A DNA stretch of 64,000 nucleotides from Thunnus maccoyii (Eukaryota; Chordata; Actinopteri; Scombriformes; Scombridae): contig NC_056550.1 of NCBI RefSeq assembly GCF_910596095.1, forward strand, positions 18,074,501 to 18,138,500, written 5' to 3'. This document shows positions 51,200-63,899 of the stretch, in pieces. The notes under the pieces were generated by a model. The model ran no database searches. It worked only from the letters and a program-made list of their open reading frames with translations, and had not been told where the DNA came from. A program made the translations under genes and the position numbers. The number at the start of each line of letters is the position of its first letter. Position 1 is the first letter of the stretch.

Positions 51200-53854
51200 G
51201 CGGTCAATGGGTATGACTGCAGTGGGAGCTCCAGGGGTAGAAGGCTGAAGGACGAGCCTGCAGCTTGTTATCATTGTTTTGAAAAGTGTCAGACGGCATC
51301 CAGCAGCTCCCACTGTACCTGACATCTGGAGGAGAGAGAGAGAGAGTGTATACACACACACACACACACACACACACAGAGGGAGAGAGAAAGAGAAACT
51401 GGCTGATGAAAGTCCTATTGTGTAACGTTTATCTGGAAAAATGAGTGGTTGTAGTGGAGGCAATAGCTTATCATAAATGAAGCACCGGGTTCGTTTTCAG
51501 TGATGGAATGAAAAAGCGTATTTGCTCTCCTCGTGTAATGACCGTTAATTGTAGATCCAAATTAATAGTCAGAGGCTCAATCACTGTGGTGTTGATTTAG
51601 TCCCCTATACATTGCATATGGATAGTTGCCTTGTTGTGTGAGTCGGTGCCAAACTTGGCACACTGTACTGCTTGTGACCTTCAACGGATCAGCAACAATG
51701 TCTCCCTGTTTTCCCTGCAGTCTGTCCATCAGCGCCTTACACCACACACTCCTCCCCCTCATCTACAGCAGGTGTGTGCATTGTAACAGGCAACCAAGTC
51801 CAAGAATTTGAAACATGCACAAGAATTTGAGGGGAATTTATATAATTATTAGGGGATGCTAATTTTCTTTTAACCCTCTAATTGAAGCTTGGTGCCATTT
51901 TAGTTCCAGCTGGTTGAAAGAGGCAGAGGCAGATAAACTGTATGATGTCACATTGATATAAGTTTTCCAGGTATTGAATTAATCAAACTAATTTTGAAGC
52001 AGTGTGTGTGGATGAAATGTATACATACATGGTAAGATGGCATCTTGCAGGCTTTTCTAGCTCCCACTGGGTTATTTTCCATGTCTCCCTCATGCAGTAT
52101 CTCTGGCTTGTCCAAATATTTTTTAATTTATCCCTTGCTTTGATTACATCACCCAGCACACACAGGCAGACTTCTCCTCCCTGGCGCTCCCTCAGCATAA
52201 GTTAAAGGCCACATTGTACTAATTTTACAGTGCAGCTACTCTGCTCATCTGTTGGCGTGTGCTTTTCAGTAGTTTGCTGTCTCCGAAGAAAATGAATTAG
52301 AAAAAAATGCTGAATGTGTTTAGGGTGATATAGCTCTGATTTTTTTTATATTTAATATATTCTGTTGAGGTGGAGATAAAAAAGAAAAGCATCAGTTAAA
52401 ATGAGGAGCCAAATATAATTTTTAAATGTGACCCATCCCCCACCTTGAGTTATGCCTCGGGGCTAAAGTTTGTTTAACATTTTGCATTTTTCATGTTTTT
52501 GAAGAAAATTTTGCCTCAAAATTATTCGAAATGGACTGCTTTTGAGTCTTCAGATAATGAATAAGCAATTACGTTTTCTTATATCTATACTACTACCCTA
52601 CTCATATCAAGCCAATTGTTATCCATGTAAAAAACAAAACAGGAGGTATGCCTTCAGTTTTGAGTTGTCCTGGTCTCATCTGTTATGGAAATTAGGGGAT
52701 TTAGACACCATATACTCAAGTGCGTCTTGTGGATTTTTCTTGTGGATTTATTTTTGTTTTTAAACCTCAAGAAATACTCTGTAACTCCATCCTGTTATGG
52801 ACCAGATGTTCAGCAAGAAGCTTTAGAAAAATTTTTAAGGCAAGACTTCCCTCTACACTCTAAAGTGCCATCAGTATTTTTTAAAGGACAAGTGCAATGC
52901 ATCACTCATACCAACAAGATGGGAAGAATAATAAAAATGTGGATGGAAAACATTTAATACATCAGAAACACAAGCTGGGTATTACTGAGCAACACTTAAG
53001 AAGAAATTTAGGATTTTTAAACAAAGCAATTAAAAGCAAAGCACAAGTTTCCAACTGTAAATTAAAAACATTTATTTTAAATAAAAGTTACAAGATGATT
53101 AAATATCATTCTGCTTGAAAATAAGAGTAGCTGATTTGCAGAACATGCATGAATAATTTCTATAACCTTCAGTATCCTACATGCACTTTTTACATTGTCA
53201 TTGTCTTTCACAGACTGGGTCAACATTATGGTTCCTTGCCAAACTGAGTGGTATAAGGCCAGTGTTCCCTGGTCAATAGTGCTGAGCCCAGACAGAATAG
53301 AGGGTAGCCTGGCTGTGCAGAGCCTGCAAGCTCCCTTGTAAGCCCCATAAAGGCAGCTTCAGCCCTGTGAAAAACAGGTCACCGGGGTGGATATTCACTA
53401 AACCTTGGGTTTAATACCTCACTCTGTGGGGTGGAGGGCACAGAGACTACATCTAGGTTTACAAACTCCGTCTCTCCAGACGGAGAGAGGGAGACCCTGC
53501 CGCCATAGTTATGGAATCTCCCTCTGCTGACTGAGTAGCTATATGTGAGTCTAACACCAACATCCTGGTGTAGTATCTCCTCGGGTTACTCTGCGTTTAT
53601 GCGAGTGAACTTCTGAGTCTTACTGCTCTAAAACACTGAGACTGAGGATAGATACATGCATCCTCTTCCCCTCCATACCCCCACCATACCCATCGTTCCT
53701 CTCGCTGTCTCTCTATCGGTTACCTCATTCATCACTGTCTGCTTTGTAATAATATTTCTCTATTCCAAACCTCATTTCCTTTTCGTTGAGATTGATAGCA
53801 GCGATGACACCAAACAGTTTATCTCCCTGATTATCCCTTGTTTTCTCTTAATCG

Positions 53855-53886
<32 letters not shown>

Positions 53887-55272
53887 ACCGCCCCCTCCAC
53901 CCTCAGTGCCTCTTTGTGTCTCAGGATGGGGATGGGAGGAGGAGGAGGAGGAGGAGGAGGTGGGGAGGCTGATTGGGTACAGTGCTAATTACCCAGTGTT
54001 CTCTGGCTGTCCTGTGATGACAGGCCTGACACTGGGCTGTAGGGAAATACTATTAGAGAGAATTATGCAATGACACGTCAGAGGGACAACAAGCTCTTAT
54101 CCTGATCAGCTAGCACCTAAATACTGAGTGACGAATGAATACCATATGAGTAACCTTTAATACTGTGAGTCTAGATACTGAAACTGTCATAGTTTTAAAG
54201 GGTATGTCACCTTTTGAAATGACTTTTAAAACTAGAACTTACTTCGAGTGACGTCTTTTGCAGGTAGATTGGCTTTTATTTGCTCATGTTTTGAGACATT
54301 CAACTTTAAGATTGAACAGGAGTGTAATTTTGTTTGTGGTGCTCACAGCCATGAAAAAGTACATTTGCAAATTACATAACATTTTTTAAAAAACAGCAAT
54401 GTGTCCTCAGAAACAATATCGTGATTGTATTAGGGTGGCAGCAGAAATATCAGAAACTGATATCTATCTCCTATCTGCATGGCCAGAAACCATCAGAGAT
54501 AAGTAAGAAAACATTTTTAATTTCAGGGAATCCATCTTGAAATAATTGAACATTTCTGCCCACATAATGCAAGTGAAAGGAAAGTTTTTGGTTCAGTGCA
54601 GAGCTGGAATTATTAAATTAATTATTTTGATAATCGATTTATCATTTTAAGTAATTTTTAAGAAGAAAATTTCCAAATGATTCCAGCTTCTCAAGTGTGA
54701 CTATTTTCTTGTTTCTTTAGTCTTCTATGATAATCAACTAAATATCTTAGATTTGTGGACTGTTGGTTTGGACAAAACAAGACATTTGAGGACATCATGG
54801 TCTCTGGGAAACAGTGATTGACATTTTTCATCATTTTCTGACACTGGACCAACCAACTAATTGATTAAATGAGAAAATAATCGACAGGTTAATCGATAAT
54901 GAAAATAATCGTCAGTCACAGCCCTAGCTCAGTGTGAGTTTAGGTGAGTCATGAGTCAGGACTGTACTATATGCATAAATCCCAACGCAGTTCTGAAATG
55001 TTGTAACACTCCTCCCTTACCCAGGAGTCGTACATTAGCTAAAGCTGCAGCTCAACAGATGATGGGTGGAAGTGTGCCGGAGGAAAGAAAAGTGGGGATG
55101 GGGGAGGTTTGCGTTGTTGAAGAACAGTAAGATTTTATGGTATAAATGAAATAACATCAGGGAGAAATCTCAGTGATGGAGAAAGGGTTATAAATGGGAT
55201 AAAGACGGTAAAGACAAGGTGTCTGAGAGTTTTAGGAAGGGAACAGCTGCAGGGAGGGGCAGAGGTTTATCT

Positions 55273-55308
<36 letters not shown>

Positions 55309-58300
55309 TGATGGTGGTGGGGTGGGGGGGTGATATTGCCACTGTTTTTGCATAATGTGAGATGAGACCCCATCATCTTTCCTCCCCCACAACAATTTTA
55401 TAACAGACAGCTAATAAATGTTTCATGGCAGAACAAGCTGCTCGCCTTGGCTTTATTAAATCTGAGATAATAAAAGCAGAGAGGAAGAGGGAAAAAAGAG
55501 AGAGAGAGAGAGAATAGGGGGTCGCACTAGAGAGGGAGCGATAGGGAGATCGGCGTAGACTTTTCTCAAATCGACCGGCTGTATCTCCTGTTTCTGGGGC
55601 AACGGGTCCCGCTGTCCCCCGTCACCCCCTCCCCACTGCTTCCCGCTCCGCCAGAGACAGACAGGAAATGAGAAACGGGCAGACAGGATATTGCGTTCTG
55701 GTGGCCTGGGGATTATCTAAACTAACACACACACACACACACTCCCTCACGCACACACAAACACACATCTAGGCTGTATCCACACACATAGCATTCATTC
55801 TTGGTAGCATCAGGTGTACATCGCACACACCCAGAGACACATATCATGCAGACCATGCACATCATGCAGGTTTTTAGATGTTACTTTACACAGGTTCATT
55901 ACTTTTGGTTTTGAATGTTACAGGCTTCAGTACTGCTCTCATGTAGAGCCGGTGTTATTACCAGTGTGCACGATTTACACTGAGAGTCATGACATGTAAC
56001 TGTATAACTGTGAGATTGGCTGAGGGTTTTTGGCAGAAATGCCTCTGAAAATGTGTTCCATACACCGAAGGCCCTCGTGGCCATTAGGTAATAATGATTA
56101 CATGGTTTTTACAAATTTTGGGGAGCATTCATTGAGCAAGAGGACTGTTTATGATGTTAGTTTATTGATGCATGATATGGCGCACAAATGACAGCATCTG
56201 TCAGTGTTTTATTGATGTTTGTACCCAGGCACCTTATCTGTGTTTACACAAACTGTGCATATTTGTGTTTATGTGACTGTATATATACCCATGTGTGTGT
56301 ATGTATGTGCCTGTTTGGGACTGCACTATATGTATATATGTATTTATATACATGCGTGTGTGTGTGTGTGTGTGAGTGTGTGTGTGTGTGTGAGTGTGTG
56401 AGTGAGCGGTGGCAGGGGTAGCAAGTATCGTGGGGAATGCTGGGAGATTTTAATAACACAGAAGCAGTGCAGGGAGATTTAATAAAAGGAGATGATGTGA
56501 TTACTGAACCTTGGCTCTGAGCCATTTTGCTTCACAGAGCAATATCCGCTGAAAATGCGCACACACACACACACACACATACACACACCCTTACACACAC
56601 ATCTAAGAAATGGATACTAAACAGAATACAACTTAAAAGTAAGATTGTTGCATATCATTGGTTGTTTTTGCATCCATTACATGCATTTTTGGATATACTT
56701 TCACTCTCAGGGCAGGTGTAAACACCCATTCGCATGACATACATTATGGTCATCCTGAATACATATGTGGGAATCATAAGCTAGTACATGAATATCTCAG
56801 CATATTACATGTTTCGAAACAGAAATGAATCTTAAACTATAGGGATGGAATCAAAATTAGACAGCTGTGGTACCAGGACCAAGCTCAAATTTGAGCTTGC
56901 TAAAGGAGGTAGATTGGAGTTAGTATAAGCAAACTCGTACCTGCATAAATATTCATCAATTATGAAAGCAAGCACGACAATTGTAATCGCTCTGAGACAC
57001 ATACATATTTATGAAATGATTGTGTTGCAGTCCAGACAATGTCGTGCTTGTCAGAGCTCACAGGCAAAACAATGCCACATGACACAGCTTAGGGAGATGA
57101 CGAAGATTCTGTTATTCTGTTTGTATGCCTAAGATCTGAAATACAGCGAGCAAGAAATGATTATAACCACCCCAATACTTACAATACATCACCTTTTCCT
57201 GCTTGTTTACATTCGATCTCATAATCAGTGAGCTTTGACTTAGTCATGCCCCCTAACCCCTCCAAAATCCACAGGCAACGGAGGTGAAGTTGCTGGCGGC
57301 CAAAGTGACTAAGAGTTTGTACATTACAAGATCTCAAGGTTGACTGTTCTCTTCAGTCTTCTGTCTGCACTTACATATCTGTTCTTTGTCATATAAACAC
57401 ATCACTTCATTAAAAGAAAGCCCTCTAGAGAGTTAATTCCTCTTCAAAATGTCTTTTCTGATAGATTTGTACACAGCTGGGGCTTTTCTTTACCTCTCAA
57501 ATTTTTAGACTCTAATTTCATTCCACTTTTTTTTTTTTTATATTGCAGAATTCAAATGTTGTAGAAAGGTCAGTGTCATGCAAAAATCTTTCTCTCCACT
57601 AATTCCTGACACAAGCAAAATTATGGCTGCTGCATTAGTGATATTCAGACTTTGAAAAATCATGTTTTGTGGTAATAGAAACTGATTGTTGTCCTCATTA
57701 TTCTGTATTTTATCATACACAAAATATAATCAAAAACACAAGCTTCTTTCATTTACAAGTAGCAAGTGTTTTAGACCTGTGGCCTCAAATTGAGAAACTA
57801 TCTTTATCTTTAAACAAACATGTTTAATATATGTGCAAACGTTTCTCTAGGAAATTATCCAATACATTATGTACTCAGATATACTGGGAAATTTATAGTG
57901 TCATCCAAAACATGAATTCTGAGAGTGCGGGTGTGTTTGACCAGATAAATATAGTCTACCTCATTCGTGTGGCTGCTCTTTAACCATTATGTCCATAGTG
58001 ATTTATTGGAGGCTACACCCTGGTCAGGGCCAGTGTGAATGATACTTCTATTAGAGGGATTAGACTGATCTACTTACAGACCCCCCTCTGTGGCAGTTGC
58101 CCCAAGTTGCCTTCATTTGCCATGTTGAGTAAATTCCTACCGTGCTGTGTACACCCCGATTAGGGACTGTGGGACTTAACCACCAACATCATCACTCTTA
58201 TGTCAAGCAATCCTATGACAATTCTGTTGTATTTTGTTCACAGTGAAAGGAAGTGTTTAAGGTGTTGACGTGTGTATTTGGGTGGAGAGTGAGACTGCAT

Positions 58301-61300
58301 AGATCAGTGTGATGATTGCTCTCCTAAATGAAATACATGTTAGATGCCAGATATTATGATTGGCATATGGATTCTTGCAGAATTTTTTTTTAGAGGCAGC
58401 ATCTCGAAGACACTATGCAATATTACTATAAGAAAATGGGTTGAGCAACATGTACTTAAACACAAGGGCCTGTCACAATAGATCTATGTAGGGCTGCTTA
58501 TAGGTACACTGGGGTTTTTGTGGTGACGTTAAGTTAGCGACACTGTCATTTGGGGAGTTTGGGGAGCGTTTGGCAGATGGATTGAGAAAGATTAGCCGTA
58601 GCAGCTGCGTTTGGGACAGAATCACAGATTAGGAGCTCTAATGTGCAGACCTGGCTCCTTCTTTACACTCCAGATTTGGGCAGCAACACCTTCCTATCAC
58701 TCAGTCAGGGAGCGACAACACTTCTGTCTTGGTCCCTTCCTCCCCCTGTTCACTCCCCTCTCATGCTCCCTCCCTTCTTGCCCAGGTTTGTGTTTTGTTC
58801 CGGTGCTGTATTGTATCTCAATCCACAGACTTTTCTCTTCTTCATGCTCTGACTACTTTGTAAATCCTCCTGTTGAAGTGATATTCTGATGATCTAATGT
58901 ATCTACCCTTCCAGCTTGTAGGTGTGTTGCACCACCAGCATGTTGATGGGTGCTGGTATGGTGAACGTTGGTAACTAGCCAATATCAGACTAGGTATACT
59001 GATACTTGGTGAGTGGGCGTGTGCAAATGTCTGTGTGCATGCCTGCGCGTGTGCATGTATGTGTGTGTGTGTGTGTGCGAGTTTCTATGTTTGTGTGTCT
59101 ATGTGTGTTTTAGTGTGCATAAGTGAGAGGAGAGAGATTAACCCCATGCTATCCCCAATCCCTGGTTATGAGTTTACAGCGTCTGTCTGGCCATCGCACT
59201 GTTTAAACAACAATCTAATTAATCCTGTCTTTATTAGTTTCAGTGAACTGGGGAGGCAGGCTGGGAGGGCGTGAGGGAGAACTGGGAATGCTGGCAGAAA
59301 ATACTGGGGAGGGAGGGGGAGGAAACCAAGTGCGAGAGCAGAGGATTTGAGAGGAATTTAATGGCAGAGACTTAGGCCCTGGGAATGGAAATAGGGATGT
59401 GAAGTGACGGTGAGGCAGAAGAGAAATTGAAGGGTTATAACATCTCACAGGAGGAGAGATGGAGGGACAAAAGGAGGAAAGTGGTCATGGGGAAAAGCAA
59501 TGGACCTGAGAAACACTTTGTATTAAGCTTTATTCATAATGTTAAATCAGTGCTTTAAGATTGTGGGTGGGATACGGATAGACTGGTGTTCACCCCATTA
59601 AACAGATCTCAACATGTAAGGAATTAAAAGGCAAAAACTCACAACAGGCTGCTTTCTTATCATAAGCTCACTACTGCCACCTACTGTCATGAGGGAGAGA
59701 AGAAAATACATCATAAAAATGTAGACTACTGTTATTCCTCTCAGCAGATGTTCATATAGTTGCTCTGTGAATTGGGTAATGTTTATACGACCTTTAATTA
59801 AGCGACTATGCTAATCTCTACAATCATTGGAGCTGAGGGTAAATGTGTCGGAGCTCACGGTTTGTGCCTCCATCTTTAATTACCTCACCTTCCTTATTGT
59901 GCATTCCTTGACTCCCATCATGCCATGTTTTACAATTTATGTAAAGTGTCCCTCACAAATAAGCCCACATGTCTCTCTGTGCACTTCCAGGCTGTTTGTA
60001 AGGAAGTGCAGCGCCTGTCTGCAGGTGATTGGACGTTCAGAGCTGATAATGCGCGTGCTAGGCCAGGTGTACCACCTGGGCTGCTTCAGCTGCTGTGAGT
60101 GTGAACGCCGGCTGCAGAGGGGTGATGAGTTTGTGCTGAAAGAAGGCCAGCTGCTCTGTCGCATGGACTATGAGAAGGAGAGGGAAATGCTTGCTGCCAT
60201 TAGTCCCACACCAACTGAATCAGGTAAAGTAGGTTTGTTACATGGCTACTTGGCCTGAATCACATGTTTTACGTCTTCAACAGTTCACTATCTACTCAAC
60301 TACTGGAGCCACATCAATGTTGAATACTTCCTCTTCTGTTGCCCAGACTTCCCTGCTTTTTATTTAAGGAAGAATGAAAATGCACCTTCTCATATGGGCT
60401 GTTCCGACTGTTTTGTTGTCTGCTTACCTTGCTCAGTGAAAAGTGAGGACGAGGACGGTGGAGGGGGATCTGGTGGGGGGAAGGCTGGTGATGAAGGCAA
60501 GGAGCACAAGCGTTCGAAACGACCACGCACTATCTTGACCACACAGCAGCGCCGTGCTTTCAAGGCCTCCTTTGAAGTGTCTGCTAAGCCTTGCCGCAAG
60601 GTGGGTGGATCAGCTTCTCTTGTCCAAGCCAGGAAATACTCCCTTGCCTTACAAAGTTCATTGTTCTTTGTTAGTACATAACCGTGTCTGACACTTAAAG
60701 TTCGTTATTTAAAACAACTGAAACTCTAACCTGTAGGTGAGGGAGACACTGGCTGCTGAGACTGGGCTGACAGTGCGAGTGGTGCAGGTGTGGTTTCAAA
60801 ACCAGAGGGCCAAGGTTAGACTTTACATATTTCTTGGAAGATATGTTCAATCTCACAGATAAAACACAGAGAAATTTCACACCGACAGCGTGTCTCTTTG
60901 TGCCTCAGATGAAGAAGATAGCTCGGCGACAGCAGCAACAGCAGCAACAGCAGCAGGAACAAGAACAGCTGGGAGGGACCAGGAGAGGACCGAGTAGAGG
61001 GGGCCGCCAGAGCAACGATGACAGTGAGGGTAAGAACAGTACAAATGCAGGATTAAGGATAGAAGAATTGGCAACTATTAGAAGAACAGATTACAAAGTG
61101 GTATGTCTGAAGTGTTTCTCATCTCCACACAGATGGCTCTAGTACCCATGGCATGGATGGGATCCTGGGATATCCCTCTCTGCCTCGGCAGCAACTACTC
61201 ACTCTGGACCCCAACATCTATGGTGGAGAGCCATTTCGACATGGGCTTACACCACCTCAGCTGAGCAATGAGCAGCTCCACTCTTATGGTAAGACAGAAG

Positions 61301-61925
61301 ATCAAAGCTGCAAGTTTAAAAGAAACAGTCACTTCATAATGAAAATTTTGTGATTATCTCTTCACCCTCATGACAGGGGAAACTACAAATCAAGGTCATG
61401 GGAAGTTAGCCTGTGTAGTTAAATTCTTCCAAATCACTGGGTTTAATGGGGCTTTGTACACTAGAGTCAAACAATTGCACTACCCATTTTTTTTTTATTA
61501 TTTCCTTGGGAAATGTGCAGTGGGAGGCAAAACTTGAGCGTTTTAACTCAGAACAGTTGGGTTATGTTGCATTAGGTGCTAGGAAAATGTTTGAATTACA
61601 TTTTTTGCAGTTGTAAAACAGATGTAAGGATATAAGGAAAAGGCTGACATTAAATTATGGGGCTGACTTACTGTCTTCAGGAGTGTTCATATTCTTCTGT
61701 GAGCTCTGGTACTAACTAAAGATCGCTCCACTTCAGCTGTGCACACTCTCGCTCTTTTTCGTCGCAGACTCAGAGACAGTGTTCCACGACCTGGACAGCG
61801 ATGGAAGCCTCGGTCACCTTGGCGACTGCCTCCTAGCAACAGGGGAGGGTGGCCTCCTGCCAGGGCGAGTGGGAAACCCCATCGACCGTCTCTACTCCAT
61901 GCAGAACTCCTACTTCACCTCCTGA
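48207..61925 (+). CDS. lmx1al: LIM-homeodomain transcription factor of the LMX1 family
   Basis: Eight coding exons: 48207-48267, 49138-49327, 59991-60223, 60437-60600, 60737-60814, 60909-61029, 61133-61288, 61768-61925; 386 residues against about 382 in human LMX1A. The start MKTEESHQS parallels the MEENFQS start region of LMX1A. LIM1 begins at C31 (C31, C34, H52, C55, C58, C61, C78, D81), LIM2 at C90. The homeodomain spans about 189-248 with [11 protein letters not shown]; a run of nine glutamines follows at 250-258. The end [18 protein letters not shown] is nearly diagnostic. LMX1 factors pattern dorsal neural tube, midbrain dopaminergic neurons and limbs. Parts resemble LMX1A (FHDLDSD, YFTS), others LMX1B ([14 protein letters not shown]), so a third paralogue is likely. 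The family is firm; the symbol lmx1al is tentative. Confidence 0.9.
49401..49771. mobile_element. Degraded relative of the CAGTGGTGG hAT-like element
   Basis: Blocks such as GGCAGAAGTACTCAAACC, AGTAACTACAGTCATCAGAT and ATATTTCCTTCTGTGTAGTGG line up in order with the better-preserved copy at 14847-15657. The termini are eroded and no duplication was found. Confidence 0.6.
51167..51198. repeat. (GT)n microsatellite
   Basis: About 16 uninterrupted GT units in the large LMX1 intron. Confidence 0.95.
51352..51378. repeat. (AC)n microsatellite
   Basis: About 13 AC units, preceded by a short GA tract. It lies about 150 bp from the GT tract of opposite sense, so the two could pair. Confidence 0.95.
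53855..53886. repeat. Poly-C homopolymer, 32 bases
   Basis: Uninterrupted C-run in the LMX1 intron. Its true length is uncertain because such runs are poorly resolved by sequencing. Confidence 0.9.
53925..53968. repeat. (GGA)n purine tract
   Basis: GGATGGGGATGGG followed by about eight GGA units, some 40 bases beyond the C-run. G-rich tracts like this can form quadruplexes. Confidence 0.9.
54599..54926. mobile_element. Short hAT-like non-autonomous element
   Basis: The left end CAGAGCTG and right end CAGCCCTA are inverted counterparts. The inner TAATTATTTTGATAATCGATTTATC pairs with GGTTAATCGATAATGAAAATAATCG at the other end. Flanks are GTTCAGTG (54591-54598) and GCTCAGTG (54927-54934), an 8-bp duplication with one mismatch. 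It has no coding capacity. Confidence 0.82.
55275..55307. repeat. (GT)n microsatellite
   Basis: About 16 GT units followed by a GGTGGTGGGG-type G-rich stretch. Confidence 0.95.
56355..56400. repeat. Interrupted (GT)n microsatellite
   Basis: GT units broken by GA at regular intervals (GTGTGAGTGTG). Confidence 0.95.
56560..56579. repeat. (AC)n microsatellite
   Basis: About ten AC units, followed by imperfect ACACACC repeats. Confidence 0.9.
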
Positions 61926-63899
61926 CCCTTATAAACTCTCACCCTCCCCCTCCTCTTTCACCTCTCACCTCAGAGATGCAGCTAATGGAGTCTGTCCATC
62001 AACATGCCTGTGGGACCACTCTCCATGAAACAGCCTACACCCAAACATCCCCTTATCACCGACAAAAATCATCACAAGTCAATCATAATAATAATAACAC
62101 TTTACAGCAGATTAGCATAATGTTCCCATCATCTTTCTTAGATAAGAATCACATGCTGGAAATACAGACACTGTAAATGTCCAAGATATGTAAAGGGGCC
62201 TAAGTTTCTCCTGTTGTATTTATGTAATGTTCAATGAAATGAATGAGTTACATGGCACTTTTAAACAAAAAAACAAACAAAAACAAACAAAAGACACATA
62301 TTGATATGTATATCATGAATTACAGCTGATAATTGGTTGTTGAAAGTGAATTCATCAAGCAAGTTACATGTTAGGAGTCTTGGCAGGTCTTATGAGCAGC
62401 TGAGGGTCTAAATTAAATGAGTGTAATTACACTTTTGACAGGACCAGTGATTAGTTCTTGTGCGTGAAAGACTGCAGCGTATACAATACTGTATATGGAT
62501 TGGAGTACAATTTTGCTCTCAGGTTAGTGTGTATGTTTATGTAACCTGAGCCATAACTCAGGATATTGTGCTGGATAGGATTACAATTTAACTTGCCCAA
62601 TGATTTCAAGAATGTAGACTGGAAAGATAAATTTGAAGTGAACCTCCACATAAAATATTATTACTACATAGTTTTTGGTAATGCAATGCATGACAGGTAC
62701 AATGCGGACCAAAAATCACATTTTTTTTTTTAGCATTAAGACAACACTACAGGGTCATTTGAAGAGCCTTATACGGAAACAGGGTTGTAGAAGGGATTAC
62801 TGCTTTAGCTTTCCCTTTTCTTTTATAATATAATCACCAATAAGCAGCGCAAACAGCAAATAACAACCAATGGATCTATATTGCCCAAAACTTAGGACAC
62901 TGGGTACATAATGATGTGCTCCAAATGTAAATGTGAGTATGACTGTGTTACAATTAATTGTTGTAGTCACCTTCTGTAATAATTTCTTTCTCGAACATCT
63001 CAGATTAGATGTTGTTAGGTAGATATTTTGTACCTTCTTCTGTGATAATCAACAAATATTTAAACTGTAGCATGATATTTATGTGTCACAAAGTAGGTTT
63101 AAATAAATAGCCTCCAGACTAAAGTTGGATAGCAAGTCTTGCAGCAAGCATCAGGATCAATCTCACAATGTGGTGCAGAATAAAATAGGATTAGGGCGAT
63201 ACTTGTTTCATTTAGATGCCAGTGATCGGCTACAGCTTGTGACATTCTTTCATGGCAATATGTTTTAACTCTGATCACCGACTCATGGTATTTTTACAGT
63301 GATATTTTTGTGAATGTAACTTATTTGTGCGGTATTAGGTGAGTTTCTATCTAACTTTTATGTTCAGTGACTGCCAGGTGATGTGCTTTGAATGTAATGT
63401 TGCCGTATCTTCAATACAATCTGCGGTTTCATCTTTGAAGTATGCCTGCCTCGTTTGTCCTAAATACGATAAATGAAGATGCACTGATCACTTTCTCATC
63501 TGGTATAAACAGAGTGTATAACACTTGAAAGGAGAGAATCTTTTTCCCCTCTATTACCTCCTTCAAAGTTTTAATAGTTCAACCAGAAAATGTCTGTTCT
63601 GCTTGGTGGTCACAGGGCTCATAACTCAACATCCTCCCTCTGTCTCTCTCAGTTGTCCCGCTGATTAGAGGTGGACAGCCTCCTCCGTCTCCTTTCTTCC
63701 CAGACTCCCCATTTCTCAGTCACTGAGTAGTCAGGAGAGTTTGTGTGGGAGTGATACATTCCAGTTTAATATTTGACTCTGACTCAGAGCTGGAGAGGAT
63801 GGGAGGGACTGAGACGAGCAACAGAAAACAATAGAGGATGTCTACATCCGCATGATTAATACATGTCTGATGTCACTTTTAATGAAATGACTCAATAAA
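61926..63899 (+). other. 3' UTR and downstream flank of the LMX1-type gene
   Basis: No further coding exon was recognised. AATAAA signals occur at 63102-63107 and 63894-63899, giving a possible 3' UTR of 1.2 to 2 kb. The remaining 100 bases to the window end show nothing distinct. Confidence 0.5.

Larger units (their letters stand above)
49328..59990. other. 10.7-kb intron of the LMX1-type gene
   Basis: No coding exon was found between LIM1 and LIM2. The intron holds a degraded transposon, several long GT/CA tracts, a 32-base C-run, and a hAT-like element. Some complex, non-repetitive stretches (about 54000-54120 and 57960-58200) have GGATTAG-type homeobox-like sites and could be enhancers; this cannot be judged without comparison to other fish. 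Confidence 0.6.

Noticed and set aside
61739-62176. 145-codon open frame across the last LMX1 exon
   Set aside because: Out of frame with the LMX1 C-terminus, which matches the family end exactly and stops at 61925.
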